A DNA stretch of 64,000 nucleotides from Brockia lithotrophica (lineage in GTDB: Bacteria; Bacillota; Bacilli; Thermicanales; DSM-22653): the NCBI RefSeq assembly GCF_003633725.1, contig NZ_RBIJ01000006.1, positions 1 to 64,000 on the forward strand, given 5' to 3'. Positions 1-8,763 of this stretch are shown here, piece after piece. Every line of letters begins with the position of its first letter. Positions within the stretch are counted from its first letter, which is position 1. Made by a program: the position numbers and the translations under genes. The notes beneath the pieces were generated by a model. The model saw only the letters and a program-made list of their open reading frames with translations, did not search any database and was not told where the DNA came from.

Positions 1-111
1 GGGAGTCTGCATGTCGAATGGGCGTCTGACGGCCATGTGTACATGACGGGACCAGCCAATTACATCTGCGAAGGTCGACTCCTGCGTTCCATGACGACCA
101 CTCCGATGTAG
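1..111 (+). CDS. dapF: Diaminopimelate epimerase, 3' end only
   Basis: Reading from base 1 in frame 1 gives 36 residues to a TAG stop, containing HVEWASDGHVYMTGPA followed by a short tail. This matches the C-terminal signature of DapF (xIEWxxDGHVYMTGPAxxVFxG), the epimerase that converts LL- to meso-diaminopimelate for lysine and peptidoglycan. The rest of the gene lies outside the window, so its integrity cannot be judged. The usual phenylalanine in the final VFxG is replaced (NYICEG) and a few extra residues follow, so the end may be slightly altered. Confidence 0.75.
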   Translation, partial: GSLHVEWASDGHVYMTGPANYICEGRLLRSMTTTPM

Positions 112-144
112 TTGAGACGAATGAGCTCTTTGTGAGATCCAAAG

Positions 145-162
145 GTGACCGCCTTCGGTCAC
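145..162. other. Perfect 7-bp stem-loop downstream of dapF
   Basis: GTGACCG and CGGTCAC pair around a CCTT loop, 34 bases after the dapF stop. There is no T tract, so an intrinsic terminator is doubtful. It could equally be a degenerate transposon end next to the IS256 remnant. No gene is visible between 112 and 243. Confidence 0.35.
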
Positions 163-243
163 GTCTCGTCAAGTGGTGTAAGTCGGCTCCCCCTTGGGTA
201 GGCTGATGTCATCAAAAGACATGCGTCACCTTCTCTAGGGTGG

Positions 244-826
244 CTATTTCGGAAAACGAGTCTGAAGTCGGCGTAAGCCAAGTCGGCGATTCGGGACTGA
301 AATGCTTTCGAGACACCATCTACTCTTCATGCTGCTCTTCGAGCACTGCCCCAGGAACCGCAAGGCAGCCGCCGCATTGGGGAAGGTCCCTACGGTGTCA
401 AATCGACGCGCCAGCTCCCGATTCAGCCGTTCTAGGACACTGGTCGAATGGATTCGCCGCCAGTGTTCCGGCGGGAAGGCCATGTAGGCAAGGACGTCCT
501 CTTCCGCCTCTTCCAGGAGCACCGCTCCTTAAGACCTCGGCAATCTGTCGGAGACGCTCCCGGGACAATGCCTGACTCGGCTGGACAAAAATGCTTCGGA
601 CCTCGAGGAGCACTACCGGCTGAGCGTGTTTAGGCACGTGCGCCAAGAGGTTCCGCATGAAGTGAATCCGATACCGTTTTAAGTCTGTGCCCGCCAGAAC
701 GTCGGCAATGGCCTGCTTCAGGCCTTCATGGGCATCGGAGATCCCCAGCCGCACGTTTCGAAGCCCCCCAGCAAGTACCGAAGAAAGGCCTGCCAGAACT
801 CTCATAGGTTTCCGCAACCCCACGTC
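244..826 (-). pseudogene. IS256/mutator-family transposase, C-terminal remnant
   Basis: The minus strand encodes GLRNVRLGISDAHEGLKQAI, then YRIHFMRNLLAHVPKHAQPVV, then in another frame VLLEEAEEDVLAYMAFPPEHWRRIHST and LERLNRELARRFDTVGTFPN. These are the central-to-C-terminal blocks of IS256-type DDE transposases (about 400 residues when complete). The N-terminal half is missing. Frame changes are needed near 530 and probably twice near 770-810, where ETYE, FWQAFLRYLL and GLRNV lie in successive frames. It is therefore a dead fragment. It separates dapF from the asparagine-synthetase-like gene and marks a rearranged junction. Confidence 0.85.
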
Positions 827-835
827 AAAAAATTA

Positions 836-867
836 TTGTGCCCCCCCCGTCACCTCTATGGTATAAT
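836..867 (+). promoter_or_regulatory. Candidate promoter of the asparagine-synthetase-like gene
   Basis: A perfect TATAAT (862-867) lies 68 bases before the ATG. The best -35 is TTGTGC (836-841), but the 20-base spacer, which includes a run of eight C, is long. A GGGAGGGAAGGA Shine-Dalgarno (923-934) precedes the start at 936. Confidence 0.45.
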
Positions 868-935
868 CGCCCCTGCGGACAGTAGAAAGAACATAAAAAC
901 GCGGTGCGGTGGACCGTTGATCGGGAGGGAAGGAA

Positions 936-2777
936 ATGTCATTTTTCAGACGAGGTGATGAGGCGGCTGATATGGCCGCTATGGCGCGGGAAAAGAGTTC
1001 TTCCGTGCCCTTTTGGGGTGTTGTGGGACATAGGGTCTCAAGTGTACCTGTGAACTTCACACCGCCCATCTCTGGAAATCGTCCACCCTATCGTGACGAC
1101 GAGGGAAGGTACCTCCTGTGGTTTTCCGGCGAACTCGAAAATGTGGAGTCCCTACGAAAGAGGGTAAAAATCGAACCTTCTGCCCTTTCGACTTTCGGCG
1201 AAAAAGAGCAGGAGGTACTGTTCCTTTCAGTATGGAAGGCTCTAGGGAAAGAGGGGCTTTCTCAACTTACGGGTACGTTTGTGTTTACTCTCGTAGACCT
1301 AAAGGAGCGACTCATCTACCTCGGCGGGGATCCTTACGGACTTCAAACGCTCTACTATGTTCCTGCACCAGATGCCCTCTTTTTTGCGACTAGGATCCTT
1401 CCGATTTTGGAAATTTCCGATATTAAACGGCAGGGAAACCCGGATCTTTTGTACATTTACCTTCAGTGGGGGCTAATCCCCACTCCCGGAGAAACGTTTT
1501 TCAGAGAGGTTTACCGGGTTCCACCCGGTTTTGTGTACATCGCCCCTTTAGACGCTCTCGAAAGCGGCCGACTCGAACGTTTCGTTTCGCCGTCTCTCGA
1601 AGAGCCAGAGCGCGTTCCCTTTCAAGTAGCTAAAGAACGAGTCCGTGAACTCTTTTTCCACGCTCTTGCCGAAGCTAGCGGGAAGGAAGAGCGGTTGGGT
1701 GTTCTTCTTTCGGGAGGGGTTGATTCTTCGGCTATTGTTGTGGGACTCCGTTACTTATTTCCGCAACGCGATGTTTACGCTGTGAGTTTCGTTGACGATG
1801 AGTTAGTCGAGGAGGAACGGTTTGTCGATCTTGCTGCCCGAGCGGGTCAGGCGCATATTCACAAGTTTCGCATTCACCCAGACGAACTTGTCGCTGATAT
1901 TGAAGACCTTGTTCGTGCGCAAGAAGAACCTTTTGGAAGTACGAGCGTGTACGCGCAGTTTCGTGGATTTCAGGTAGCCCGAACGTTGGGCTTGCCTGTA
2001 CTTTTCAGCGGGCAAGGTGCGGACGAACTTCTCGGCGGGTACCTCTACCTCCGCGGCTTGCGCCTCGCATCCCTCTGGCGCGGGGGAAAGCGAGTCGAAG
2101 CGCTTGACTTTCTTTTGCGGAACTATCGTACCCTCACCGGTGGGAAGAGCTTCTTTGTATATGTTCTTCCCCAATTTTTCCCCTTTTTAATAAAAAAAGA
2201 TTCGAAGAGAAATTCGTGGTTAAATTTGAGGTGGTTTGAAGAACATGGGTCTTCGCTTGTTGAATTAAGCAAAAAAGTTATACTTAGATACTATCAAAAA
2301 GAATGCGTACAAAAAGAAAATATACACAACTTTTTTGTAAAAAGTCTTCCCACTCTTCTACGATACGAGTCAAAAAACGAGCATTATTTTGGTATTAAAA
2401 AGCGAAATCCTTACTTAAATAAAGAATTTGTGGATCTTATCCAACGTTTACCCGAGGAATACTTGGTTTCCCGAGACGGTATGACAAAGTGGATATTTCG
2501 TGAGGCCATGAGAGGGATCGTCCCAAATGAGATTCTTGATCGAAAAGACAAGATGGGTTTTGCAACGCCGGAACGCCAATGGTTGTTGAGTCTTTCTCCC
2601 TGGGTGTCCTCCCTTTTAAGGGGGATTGACCAAGAGCGCTTTCCGTTTTTCCAACGCGAGGCCCTCCTCAGAGAATGGGATCGAGTCCAGCAAAACAAAG
2701 CTCTTTTTGATTTTCGTGTTTGGCGTTGGATAAACGTGATCCTTTGGGCGAAGATGTTTGACGTCGCTTTTGAATAG
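936..2777 (+). CDS. Asparagine-synthetase-like protein lacking the glutaminase cysteine
   Basis: A 613-residue protein with the two-domain AsnB layout: an N-terminal class-II glutaminase fold (about residues 26-205) and a C-terminal synthetase domain. The synthetase half keeps the ATP PP-loop SGGVDSS (about 259-265), SGQGADELLGGY (about 358-369) and DKMGFATPE. The glutaminase half is not intact: the family MCGIVG start corresponds to FWGVVG at about 26-31, so the N-terminal nucleophile Cys2 is Trp and internal, and the NGEIYN loop reads SGELEN. ATP-dependent amide formation without glutaminase activity is the pattern of lasso-peptide cyclases and some carbohydrate amidotransferases; no precursor peptide or RRE/protease partner is seen nearby. 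Part of the 3' half (about 2180-2430) is clearly A+T-rich compared with its neighbours, and the gene sits between transposon remnants, suggesting transfer. The exact substrate is unknown. Confidence 0.7.
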   Translation: MSFFRRGDEAADMAAMAREKSSSVPFWGVVGHRVSSVPVNFTPPISGNRPPYRDDEGRYLLWFSGELENVESLRKRVKIEPSALSTFGEKEQEVLFLSVWKALGKEGLSQLTGTFVFTLVDLKERLIYLGGDPYGLQTLYYVPAPDALFFATRILPILEISDIKRQGNPDLLYIYLQWGLIPTPGETFFREVYRVPPGFVYIAPLDALESGRLERFVSPSLEEPERVPFQVAKERVRELFFHALAEASGKEERLGVLLSGGVDSSAIVVGLRYLFPQRDVYAVSFVDDELVEEERFVDLAARAGQAHIHKFRIHPDELVADIEDLVRAQEEPFGSTSVYAQFRGFQVARTLGLPVLFSGQGADELLGGYLYLRGLRLASLWRGGKRVEALDFLLRNYRTLTGGKSFFVYVLPQFFPFLIKKDSKRNSWLNLRWFEEHGSSLVELSKKVILRYYQKECVQKENIHNFFVKSLPTLLRYESKNEHYFGIKKRNPYLNKEFVDLIQRLPEEYLVSRDGMTKWIFREAMRGIVPNEILDRKDKMGFATPERQWLLSLSPWVSSLLRGIDQERFPFFQREALLREWDRVQQNKALFDFRVWRWINVILWAKMFDVAFE

Positions 2778-3298
2778 CCCGTATTCGGTTTTTCGCAAAG
2801 GGAATGCAAATTCACGCGTCTACACACAGATTTCTCCTGGCGCACTCCGCTTCGTAGGGGTGCGCCCTTTGTATCGATCAGGTTGAGCGTGGCGAGGAGA
2901 ACGCGTTCAAAGTGCTTGAATAGTTTGCTCGTCAAGGGTATACATTTTTGTTTTTTATTTTTCGGGTTTCTCGGCGAGTACCTCATCCTTCCTTTCCCGA
3001 AGACCACACGCTTGCTCTTGCATGGGTACTCCCTCACGGCAATCTAAACTTTGGTCTCGCGGCCATCATTGGCTTTTTGGGTAGGAGGTAGGGCGTTAGG
3101 AATGACCATCACTTACAGGATCGGGCGGAGGTCGCCAACTGCTGAAAGTTCGATTTATATTCATTTTTTTTCATGCGTAAAATATAACATTTAAACTAAT
3201 AAAACTCAGCGAGTATACCGAAAGGTGCGGCATCACCTACAAGACAGCTTGTCGTTAGGTCAAAGAAGGCAAAATGCTCGTTTAGGAGGTTATTTCAC
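2778..3298. other. Intergenic stretch without a recognisable gene
   Basis: About 520 bases between the synthetase-like gene and tnpB. It holds a G+C-rich hairpin (GGCGCAC at 2839-2845 with GTGCGCC at 2860-2866, followed by CTTT) that may be a weak terminator. It becomes A+T-rich from about 3150, where the tnpB element probably begins. Open frames here have no convincing start, codon use or homology. Confidence 0.4.
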
Positions 3299-4619
3299 GT
3301 GAAGATTCATAGAGCCTACCGGTACGAACTCGACCCCAATGAGGAACAACGCATTCTCCTCGTCAAGCATGCTGGGGCGGCACGCTTTGCCTACAAATGG
3401 GGTCTTGTACGGTGGAAGAGATCCACGAAACCGAAGGTCTCAGCACAAATGCCATCGAATTCCATCGCGAACTGAATCGCCTCAAGAAGACGGACTTTCC
3501 GTGGATGTACGAAGTCTCCAAGTGGGCAGCGCAAGAAGCACTTCGGGATCTGGAAAAGGTCTTCCGAAACTTTTTCCGCGGCTTGAAGGCAAGAAGAAAA
3601 GTTGGCTATCCGAAGTTTCGCCGCAAACACGATCGGAGAGATAGCTTTAGACTGGACAACAGTTCCGGCACGATTCGCCTGCTTTTAGACGGGAACGATA
3701 GACGCCATCCCGGAAAGGCGCGGCACATCGTGCTCCCGCGGATCGGCGCCGTGCGCCTGAAAGAGAAGCCCATTCATTCGCCGGAAGAAAGACGGCGTAA
3801 AGACCTACTTTCCGAAGGGCCGCATCCTTCACGCCACCGTAAGCCGCGAAGCCGACCGCTGGTTTGTGAACCTCACAATCGAAGAAGAGATTTCCGATCC
3901 CCTTCCACCGAACGGATATGCCACAGGGATCGACGTCAGTTTGGAAAGCTTCATTACACTAGCAGACGAATCGGGAGCCATCCAAAAGGTCCAAGCACCA
4001 AAGCCTCTTCATCGCCGCACTTAAGCGCCTAAAGAGACTTCAGCGGCGCCTTTCCCGCCGCGGCGTGCGGGACAAAAACGAAAGGCTTATCAAGCGCACG
4101 AAGAACTATGAAAAGGCTCGCCTCGAAGTCGCCAGACTCCACCGCCAGATTCGAAACATCCGGATGGACTTCCTTCGCAAGCTTACGAGCGAACTCGTCC
4201 GGACGCATCCGGTGATTGCGATCGAGGATTTGAACGTTGCCGGAATGCTGAAAAACAACCGCCTCGCCCGGCACATCGCCGAAGTCGGCTGGGGCACCTT
4301 CCGGACGCTTCTCGAAGCGAAAGCCAGGCTTCGGGGAGTGCAACTTGTGAAGGCAAACCGCTACGAGCCAACGTCGAAGACGTGCTCCGTTTGTGGTCAC
4401 GTGCTTTCCGAATTTCCGCTTTCTGCCCGAACGTGGACGTGTCCCGTCTGCGGAACACACCACGACCGAGACGAGAACGCGACAAAGAATCTGCTTCCTT
4501 CAATTCGCCCTGGCAGCCGGCACGTAGGCTGCCCTACCGCGAGTTTTGCGGGAAGTGACGCTTGTGGAGAGGAGCTCTGCGGCGGAACGGAAGTCCGGTC
4601 TACGAGCATCTCCTCGTAG
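3299..4619 (+). pseudogene. tnpB: TnpB RNA-guided nuclease (IS605 OrfB), frameshifted
   Basis: Translation starts at GTG 3299 after GGAGG with VKIHRAYRYELDPNEEQ and runs AARFAYKWGL. Family blocks then appear in changing frames: LHREL-like HRELNRLKKTDFPWMYEVSKW, RuvC-I GIDVSLESFITL, RuvC-II VIAIEDLNVAGM, zinc ribbon CSVCG...CPVCG, and RuvC-III HDRDENATKNLL, ending GSDACGEELCGG. Frame changes fall near 3405-3415, 3765-3785 and 4003-4010. All catalytic acidic residues (D, E, D) and the four zinc cysteines are still encoded, so decay looks recent. As it stands no full protein can be made. TnpB is the ancestor-like relative of Cas12 and uses a guide RNA from the element's right end. Confidence 0.9.
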
Positions 4620-4660
4620 AAGCAGGAAGCAACCGGACGGTATCCCTTTGGGATATTTGT
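4599..4660 (+). ncRNA. tnpB right-end hairpins, possible omega-RNA 3' region
   Basis: Overlapping the tnpB stop is TCTACGAG / CTCGTAGA (4599-4606 with 4613-4620), an 8-bp stem with a 6-base loop. The linker AGCAGGAAGCAACCGG follows, then TATCCC-TTT-GGGATA (4641-4655). This layout (tail of tnpB, hairpin, GCAGGAAGC-like linker, imperfect palindrome) is typical of IS605 right ends, where the guide RNA scaffold of TnpB is encoded. The structure is intact although the protein gene is not. Expression is inferred, not shown. Confidence 0.5.
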
Positions 4661-4785
4661 CTATGAGTTGCGGAATGGGCGGCCATACGGCACAACAAGC
4701 AGGCGACGTCTTCCTCTGCGACGACCGGTATGCCGATCGGCAAGACGGTCACGCCAGAATCTACGGTTCGAGAAAGGGGAGCGAA

Positions 4786-6040
4786 ATGGTCGAGATCAAA
4801 GCAAATCCGGCGCCCATATGGACGAGCGCCTTTGTACGCGTGACCGCGAGAAACTTCCTGCTTTTTACGGGCTTTCAGGTCCTCTTGCCCACGGTTTCTC
4901 CGTACGCCGCCGACCTCGGGGCCGGAAAGACGGCCGTCGGAATCGTGGTCGGGACGATGCCCGTCTTGGCCATTCTCGTTCGGCCGTTTGTCGGCGTCGC
5001 CCTCGACCGCCTGGGTCGACGGGGACCCCTCCTCTTCGGACTCGCCGTGCACGGCCTGGCGATGGGGCTGTACGCCCTCGCCCCGTCTTTGGGAGGTCTC
5101 ACTGGACTCATCGCCGCCCGCGCGCTTCAAGGAATCGGCTGAGGAACGGCGTCAACCGCCTTCGGCACGCTCGCCGCCGACCTCGTCCCGGCAGAGCGGC
5201 GCGGGGAGGGGATCGGCTATTTTGGCCTCTCTTCCGCCTTAGGCATGGCCGTAGGGCCGGCGATCGGCGATTGGCTATACGTATGGGGACCCGACGTCCT
5301 TTTCGCCGGCGCCTTCGCCTTTACCGCCCTCGCCTTCTTCCTCATGCTCCCCCCGCTTCCGCCGTCTCCTCTCGAGATGGAGCCTTCGAAGGTCGAACGC
5401 ACGTTACTTTCCCGCGGATGGAGGGGGCTTCTCTCCGCGTCGTTCGAACCCGCTTCTATATGGCCGACGCTTTTGGCCGGCCTCATGACGATTACCTTAC
5501 GGGGGGATCGTGGGCTTCCTCCCCCTCTTTGGACGCGAAGTCGGCGTCGCCGCGGCCGGACTGTTCTTTTCCGCAAACGCCGTCGTGACGTTTCTCGTCC
5601 GCCTCGTCGCCGGCCGAGCGTTCGACCGCCACGGATACCCGGTGGTCGCCCTCGCCGCCCTCTTTGGCACCGCAGGTCTCCTCCTCCTCGCCGACGCTCG
5701 CACCCTACCAGATTTCCTCCTCGCCGCCGCGTTTTACGGCGTCGCCTTCGGCGTCATCCAACCGGCATTGCAGGCGTGGGCGGTACACCTCTCCACCCCT
5801 GAACGGCGGGGAGCCGCAAATGCGATGTTTTACTCCGCCTTCGACCTCGGGATCGGGACGGGGGCTGCACTTTGCGGCCCCATAGCCGCGGGCACGGGGT
5901 ATCGGGCCATGTACCGTGGATTGGCTTGGGTATTCGCCCTCTTCCTCGTCCTCGGGGCCGTCGCGCCTCGGCCCCACTTCACAGAAGGGCCCGGTCCTCA
6001 GCAAACTTCTCCCCGCGAACGCGTTCAAAGGCGGCGATGA
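4786..6040 (+). pseudogene. MFS transporter with nonsense and frameshift lesions
   Basis: The product starts MVEIKANPAPIWTSAFVRVTARNFLLF and shows MFS motif A as GVALDRLGRRGP and the second-half repeat GRAFDRHGYP. An in-frame TGA at 5140-5142 interrupts RALQGIG-stop-GTASTAFGTLAADLVP, exactly where relatives carry a conserved Trp (GIGWG), so TGG to TGA is the simplest change. Near 5495-5498 an extra T (ACCTTACGG, expected ACCTACGG) shifts the frame; restoring it gives YGGIVGFLPLFGREVG. Otherwise all 12 membrane segments are recognisable. The 3' end overlaps the convergent ABC ATPase gene by 62 bases. Substrate unknown (drug or sugar efflux type). Two point lesions could be real decay or sequence errors. 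Confidence 0.8.
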
Positions 6041-6773
6041 GGTCGGGAACGGTGAGCCCCCGCTTCGTTTCGCCGGAAATGTCGAGCACGATCTCCCCTT
6101 CGTGCATCATGAGCAGGCGGTCGCCCATGGCGATCGCCTGCTCCATGTTGTGGGTGACCATGAGGGTGGTGAGGTGCCATTCCCGCACGAGCCGTTCCGT
6201 GAGCGCGGCGATATCCCGCGCCCGCTTCGGGTCGAGGGCGGCCGTGTGTTCGTCGAGGAGGAGGAGTTTGGGACGCGTAAAGGTGGCCATGAGGAGGGAA
6301 AGGGCCTGACGCTCGCCGCCGGAAAGCGTGCCTACACGGGCGTCGAGGCGGTCTTCGAGACCCATACCCAAGATCCGAAGCGCCTCGCGGAACCGCTCCC
6401 GCTCCTTGGGACCCGTAGAAACGCGAAGACCCCGACGCTCGCCGCGTCTCAGGGCGACGGCGAGGTTTTCGGCGATCGTAAGGCTCGGGGCCGTACCTTG
6501 CAAGGGATCCTGAAAGACGCGGGCGATCGCGCGGGCACGCACGTGCTCCGGCGCGCGGGTGATCTCTTCTCCGTCGAGGAAGATCTTTCCGCGGTCGGGG
6601 CGGTGTGTGCCGGCGATTACGTTGAGGAGCGTGGACTTCCCGGCGCCGTTAGACCCGATCACGACGGCGAATTCTCCCTCCGCAAGGGTAAAGGAAATGC
6701 CGCGGAGGGCCGGGCGCTCCAAAGGGGTTCCGGGGTAAAACGTCTTCGCGACCCCTTCCAGGATGAGCCACAT
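5979..6773 (-). CDS. ABC transporter ATP-binding protein (TrpZ-type)
   Basis: The 264-residue cytoplasmic ATPase has Walker A GSNGAGKST, signature LSGGERQA, Walker B LLLLDEHTAALD and the switch His in MVTHNMEQAI. The E-H (DEHTAALD) in place of the commoner DEPT is characteristic of the ATPase paired with PF04392-type binding proteins (TrpXYZ-like, annotated as tryptophan/tyrosine uptake). It is the last gene of a three-gene minus-strand operon, 75 bases after the permease, and probably energises that permease. Confidence 0.9.
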   Translation of the reverse strand: MWLILEGVAKTFYPGTPLERPALRGISFTLAEGEFAVVIGSNGAGKSTLLNVIAGTHRPDRGKIFLDGEEITRAPEHVRARAIARVFQDPLQGTAPSLTIAENLAVALRRGERRGLRVSTGPKERERFREALRILGMGLEDRLDARVGTLSGGERQALSLLMATFTRPKLLLLDEHTAALDPKRARDIAALTERLVREWHLTTLMVTHNMEQAIAMGDRLLMMHEGEIVLDISGETKRGLTVPDLIAAFERVRGEKFAEDRALL

Positions 6774-6848
6774 CGCGCGCTCCGTCCCCCTTCTACGAAA
6801 TTGCGCAACTTCCCCGCAAGGGGCACCGCGGATTCCGCAAAAGCCCTC

Positions 6849-7733
6849 CTAAGATCCCCGAAGAGGGCGGGGAAACCGCCCAGGCCAAATGCGGGGGCCG
6901 AGGAGCGTGACGAGGACGAGGAGGGCAGTGACGAGCTTCATGTCGGAAGTCTGCAGGTTAAGGGAAAGGGCACCGGCAATCACGAGCCGGTACAGGACCG
7001 CACCGACGACCGCAGCGAGGGTGGCGCGAAACACGCCGTCGCCCCGGACGACCGCCTCGCCCAAGATCACGGAGGCGAGGCCTACGACGATCATGCCAAT
7101 CCCCATCTGGATGTCCGCATAGCCCTGAAACTGCGCCATGAGCGCGCCGCTTAGGGCGACAAGGCCGTTTGCCAAGGCGAGACCGAGGAGGATCGACCCG
7201 TGGGGGTCAATCCCGAGGCTCGGGGCCATCCGCGGATTGTCTCCCGAGGCCCGAAGGGCGAGACCGAGATCCGTCCGGAGAAAGGCGTCCAAGAGGAGCT
7301 TCACGGCGAGAACGACGAGGAGAAGGATCCCGATGAGCGCGGCGTGCCGCATCCACCCGGAAAGTTCCTCGATGGGGGTGAAGAGGGTGCCCTTGCGGAG
7401 GAGAGACACGTTGGCCGTACCCATGATTCGCAGGTTGATCGAGTAGAGACCCGTCATCGTGAGGATCCCCGCGAGCAGGCCGTGAATCCCACCCTTCGTG
7501 TTCATGAGCGCCGTCGCGAGCCCCGCCGAAACCCCAGCAAAAAAAGCCGCGGCGGTCGCCCACGCGGGCGAAACCCCCGCGACGATGAGCGTCGCCGCCA
7601 CGGCCCCCCCGAGGGGGAAGCTCCCGTCTACGGTGAGATCCGGGAAATTGAGGACGCGAAAGGTGAGGTAGACCCCCAGGGCGAGGATCCCGAAGATGAG
7701 CCCTTGCTCGAGTGAACCGAGGAGGAGTTCCAT
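6849..7733 (-). CDS. ABC transporter permease (TrpY-type)
   Basis: A hydrophobic protein of about 294 residues with roughly eight or nine membrane spans, of the branched-chain-amino-acid/sugar permease class (FRVLNFPDLTVDGSFPLGGAV near the N terminus; ALRASGDNPRMAPSLGI cytoplasmic loop). ATG 7733 (MELLLGSLEQGL) was chosen because GAGG lies about 9 bases upstream; a TTG at 7754 would add seven residues. It begins 25 bases after the binding-protein gene, so co-translation is likely. Cognate substrate by family is an aromatic amino acid or another small metabolite; not settled from sequence. Confidence 0.88.
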   Translation of the reverse strand: MELLLGSLEQGLIFGILALGVYLTFRVLNFPDLTVDGSFPLGGAVAATLIVAGVSPAWATAAAFFAGVSAGLATALMNTKGGIHGLLAGILTMTGLYSINLRIMGTANVSLLRKGTLFTPIEELSGWMRHAALIGILLLVVLAVKLLLDAFLRTDLGLALRASGDNPRMAPSLGIDPHGSILLGLALANGLVALSGALMAQFQGYADIQMGIGMIVVGLASVILGEAVVRGDGVFRATLAAVVGAVLYRLVIAGALSLNLQTSDMKLVTALLVLVTLLGPRIWPGRFPRPLRGS

Positions 7734-7758
7734 CGTCTGACGCCTCGCGTCCAAGGTT

Positions 7759-8763
7759 TTAGTAGGTCTCGTTTGCGCGCTTCTTCCACGCGTCGGGAAC
7801 TTCTACGCCCATCCGCTCCGCCGCTTTGAGGTTGAGGAAGAACTTGAGATCCTTTTGCCGTTCGATCGGCATGTCCTGGGGTTTCGCTTCCCCGCGGAGG
7901 ATCTTGGCGGCCATCTTGGCCGTCTGCTTGCCCAGAGAGTAGTAGTCGATCCCGTAGGTGGCGAGGGCGCCGTTCTTCACGGAATCCCCTTCCCCGGCGA
8001 TCACGGGGATTTTGTGCCTTTCCGCCACCTGCAAGACGTTCGGAAGGCCCGCAACGACCGTGTTGTCCGTGGGGATGTAGAAGGCGTTGACCCCTTGCGC
8101 CGCCAAGGCCTCCGCCGCCTGTTGCACCTCGTTCGTGTTCGTCACCGTGCGCTCGACGAGTTCGAGGCCAAGCTTCTTCGCCGCTTCCTTGGCGATGTCC
8201 ACCTGAACCCGCGAGTTCACCTCGCCGGAGTTGTAGAGGATGCCGACGCGCTTCCCCTTGGCGACGTCGAGGACGAGGGCGAGCTGGTCCTCTACGGGGT
8301 TCATGTCCGTCGTCCCCGTGACGTTCGTCCCCGGCTTTTCGAGGGACTTTACGAGCCCCGCGGCCACAGGGTCGGTGACGGCGGTGATCACCACGGGGAT
8401 GGAGGTCGTCTTCGTCGCTTGCGCCGCAGCCTGCGCCGCTGGAGTAGCAATGGCGAGGATGAGGTCGACGCGATCGGAGACGAACTTGTCGGCGATCTGG
8501 CGTGCCGTATCCTGCGAATTTTCGGCGTTGCGGAGGATAAGCTTGAGGTTCTTGCCCTCTTCGAATCCTTCCTCTTTCAACCCGTCGACGAACCCTTGCC
8601 GCGCCGCATCGAGGGCGACGTGCGAGACAATCTGGACGACGCCCACGGTGTACGTCTTCCCCGACGCGGTGTTCCCCGAACTGCATCCCCCAAGGGTCAA
8701 AACAGCGAGAAGGAAGGCGAGGACGAACACCGCTCCCGGCCGCCACACCGTCCTCGTCGGCAC
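7759..8763 (-). CDS. ABC transporter substrate-binding lipoprotein (PF04392, TrpX-type)
   Basis: GTG 8763 follows AAGGGGG by a normal spacing and gives a 334-residue protein with a signal peptide (VFVLAFLLAVLTLGGC) and lipobox LGGC, Cys about 27. The mature part starts YTVGVVQIVSHVALDAARQGF and contains IPVVITAVTDPVAAGLV and TYGIDYYSLGKQTAKMAAKIL, typical of the ABC_sub_bind family. It is first in the operon with the permease and ATPase. The leader upstream is long and structured, suggesting a metabolite-sensing control. Larger open reading frame upstream of 8763 is untranslated leader by this reading. Confidence 0.9.
   Translation of the reverse strand: MPTRTVWRPGAVFVLAFLLAVLTLGGCSSGNTASGKTYTVGVVQIVSHVALDAARQGFVDGLKEEGFEEGKNLKLILRNAENSQDTARQIADKFVSDRVDLILAIATPAAQAAAQATKTTSIPVVITAVTDPVAAGLVKSLEKPGTNVTGTTDMNPVEDQLALVLDVAKGKRVGILYNSGEVNSRVQVDIAKEAAKKLGLELVERTVTNTNEVQQAAEALAAQGVNAFYIPTDNTVVAGLPNVLQVAERHKIPVIAGEGDSVKNGALATYGIDYYSLGKQTAKMAAKILRGEAKPQDMPIERQKDLKFFLNLKAAERMGVEVPDAWKKRANETY

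Larger units (their letters stand above)
3150..4665 (+). mobile_element. IS200/IS605-family element, tnpB only (decayed)
   Basis: The unit comprises an A+T-rich left flank with small hairpins (AGGTG/CACCT and ACAAG/CTTGT between about 3220 and 3265), a tnpB pseudogene, and a right-end block with two perfect hairpins. No tnpA (Y1 transposase) is present, so it is an orphan-tnpB element. The exact ends cannot be set without a second copy; the boundaries given are estimates. Confidence 0.65.

Noticed and set aside
145-162. Intrinsic terminator after dapF
   Set aside because: The hairpin is perfect but short and no T run follows on either strand within 15 bases.
2801-2860. Short peptide frame after the synthetase-like gene as a lasso precursor
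   Set aside because: The only ATG frame (MQIHASTHRFLLAHSAS) lacks the leader YxxP motif and a Gly/Ala/Ser-started core with an Asp or Glu at position 7-9.
2411-3037. Minus-strand open frame of about 208 codons opposite the end of the synthetase-like gene
   Set aside because: It overlaps the well-supported gene on the other strand, has no ribosome site, and its residue pattern is that of an antisense shadow of A+T-rich DNA.
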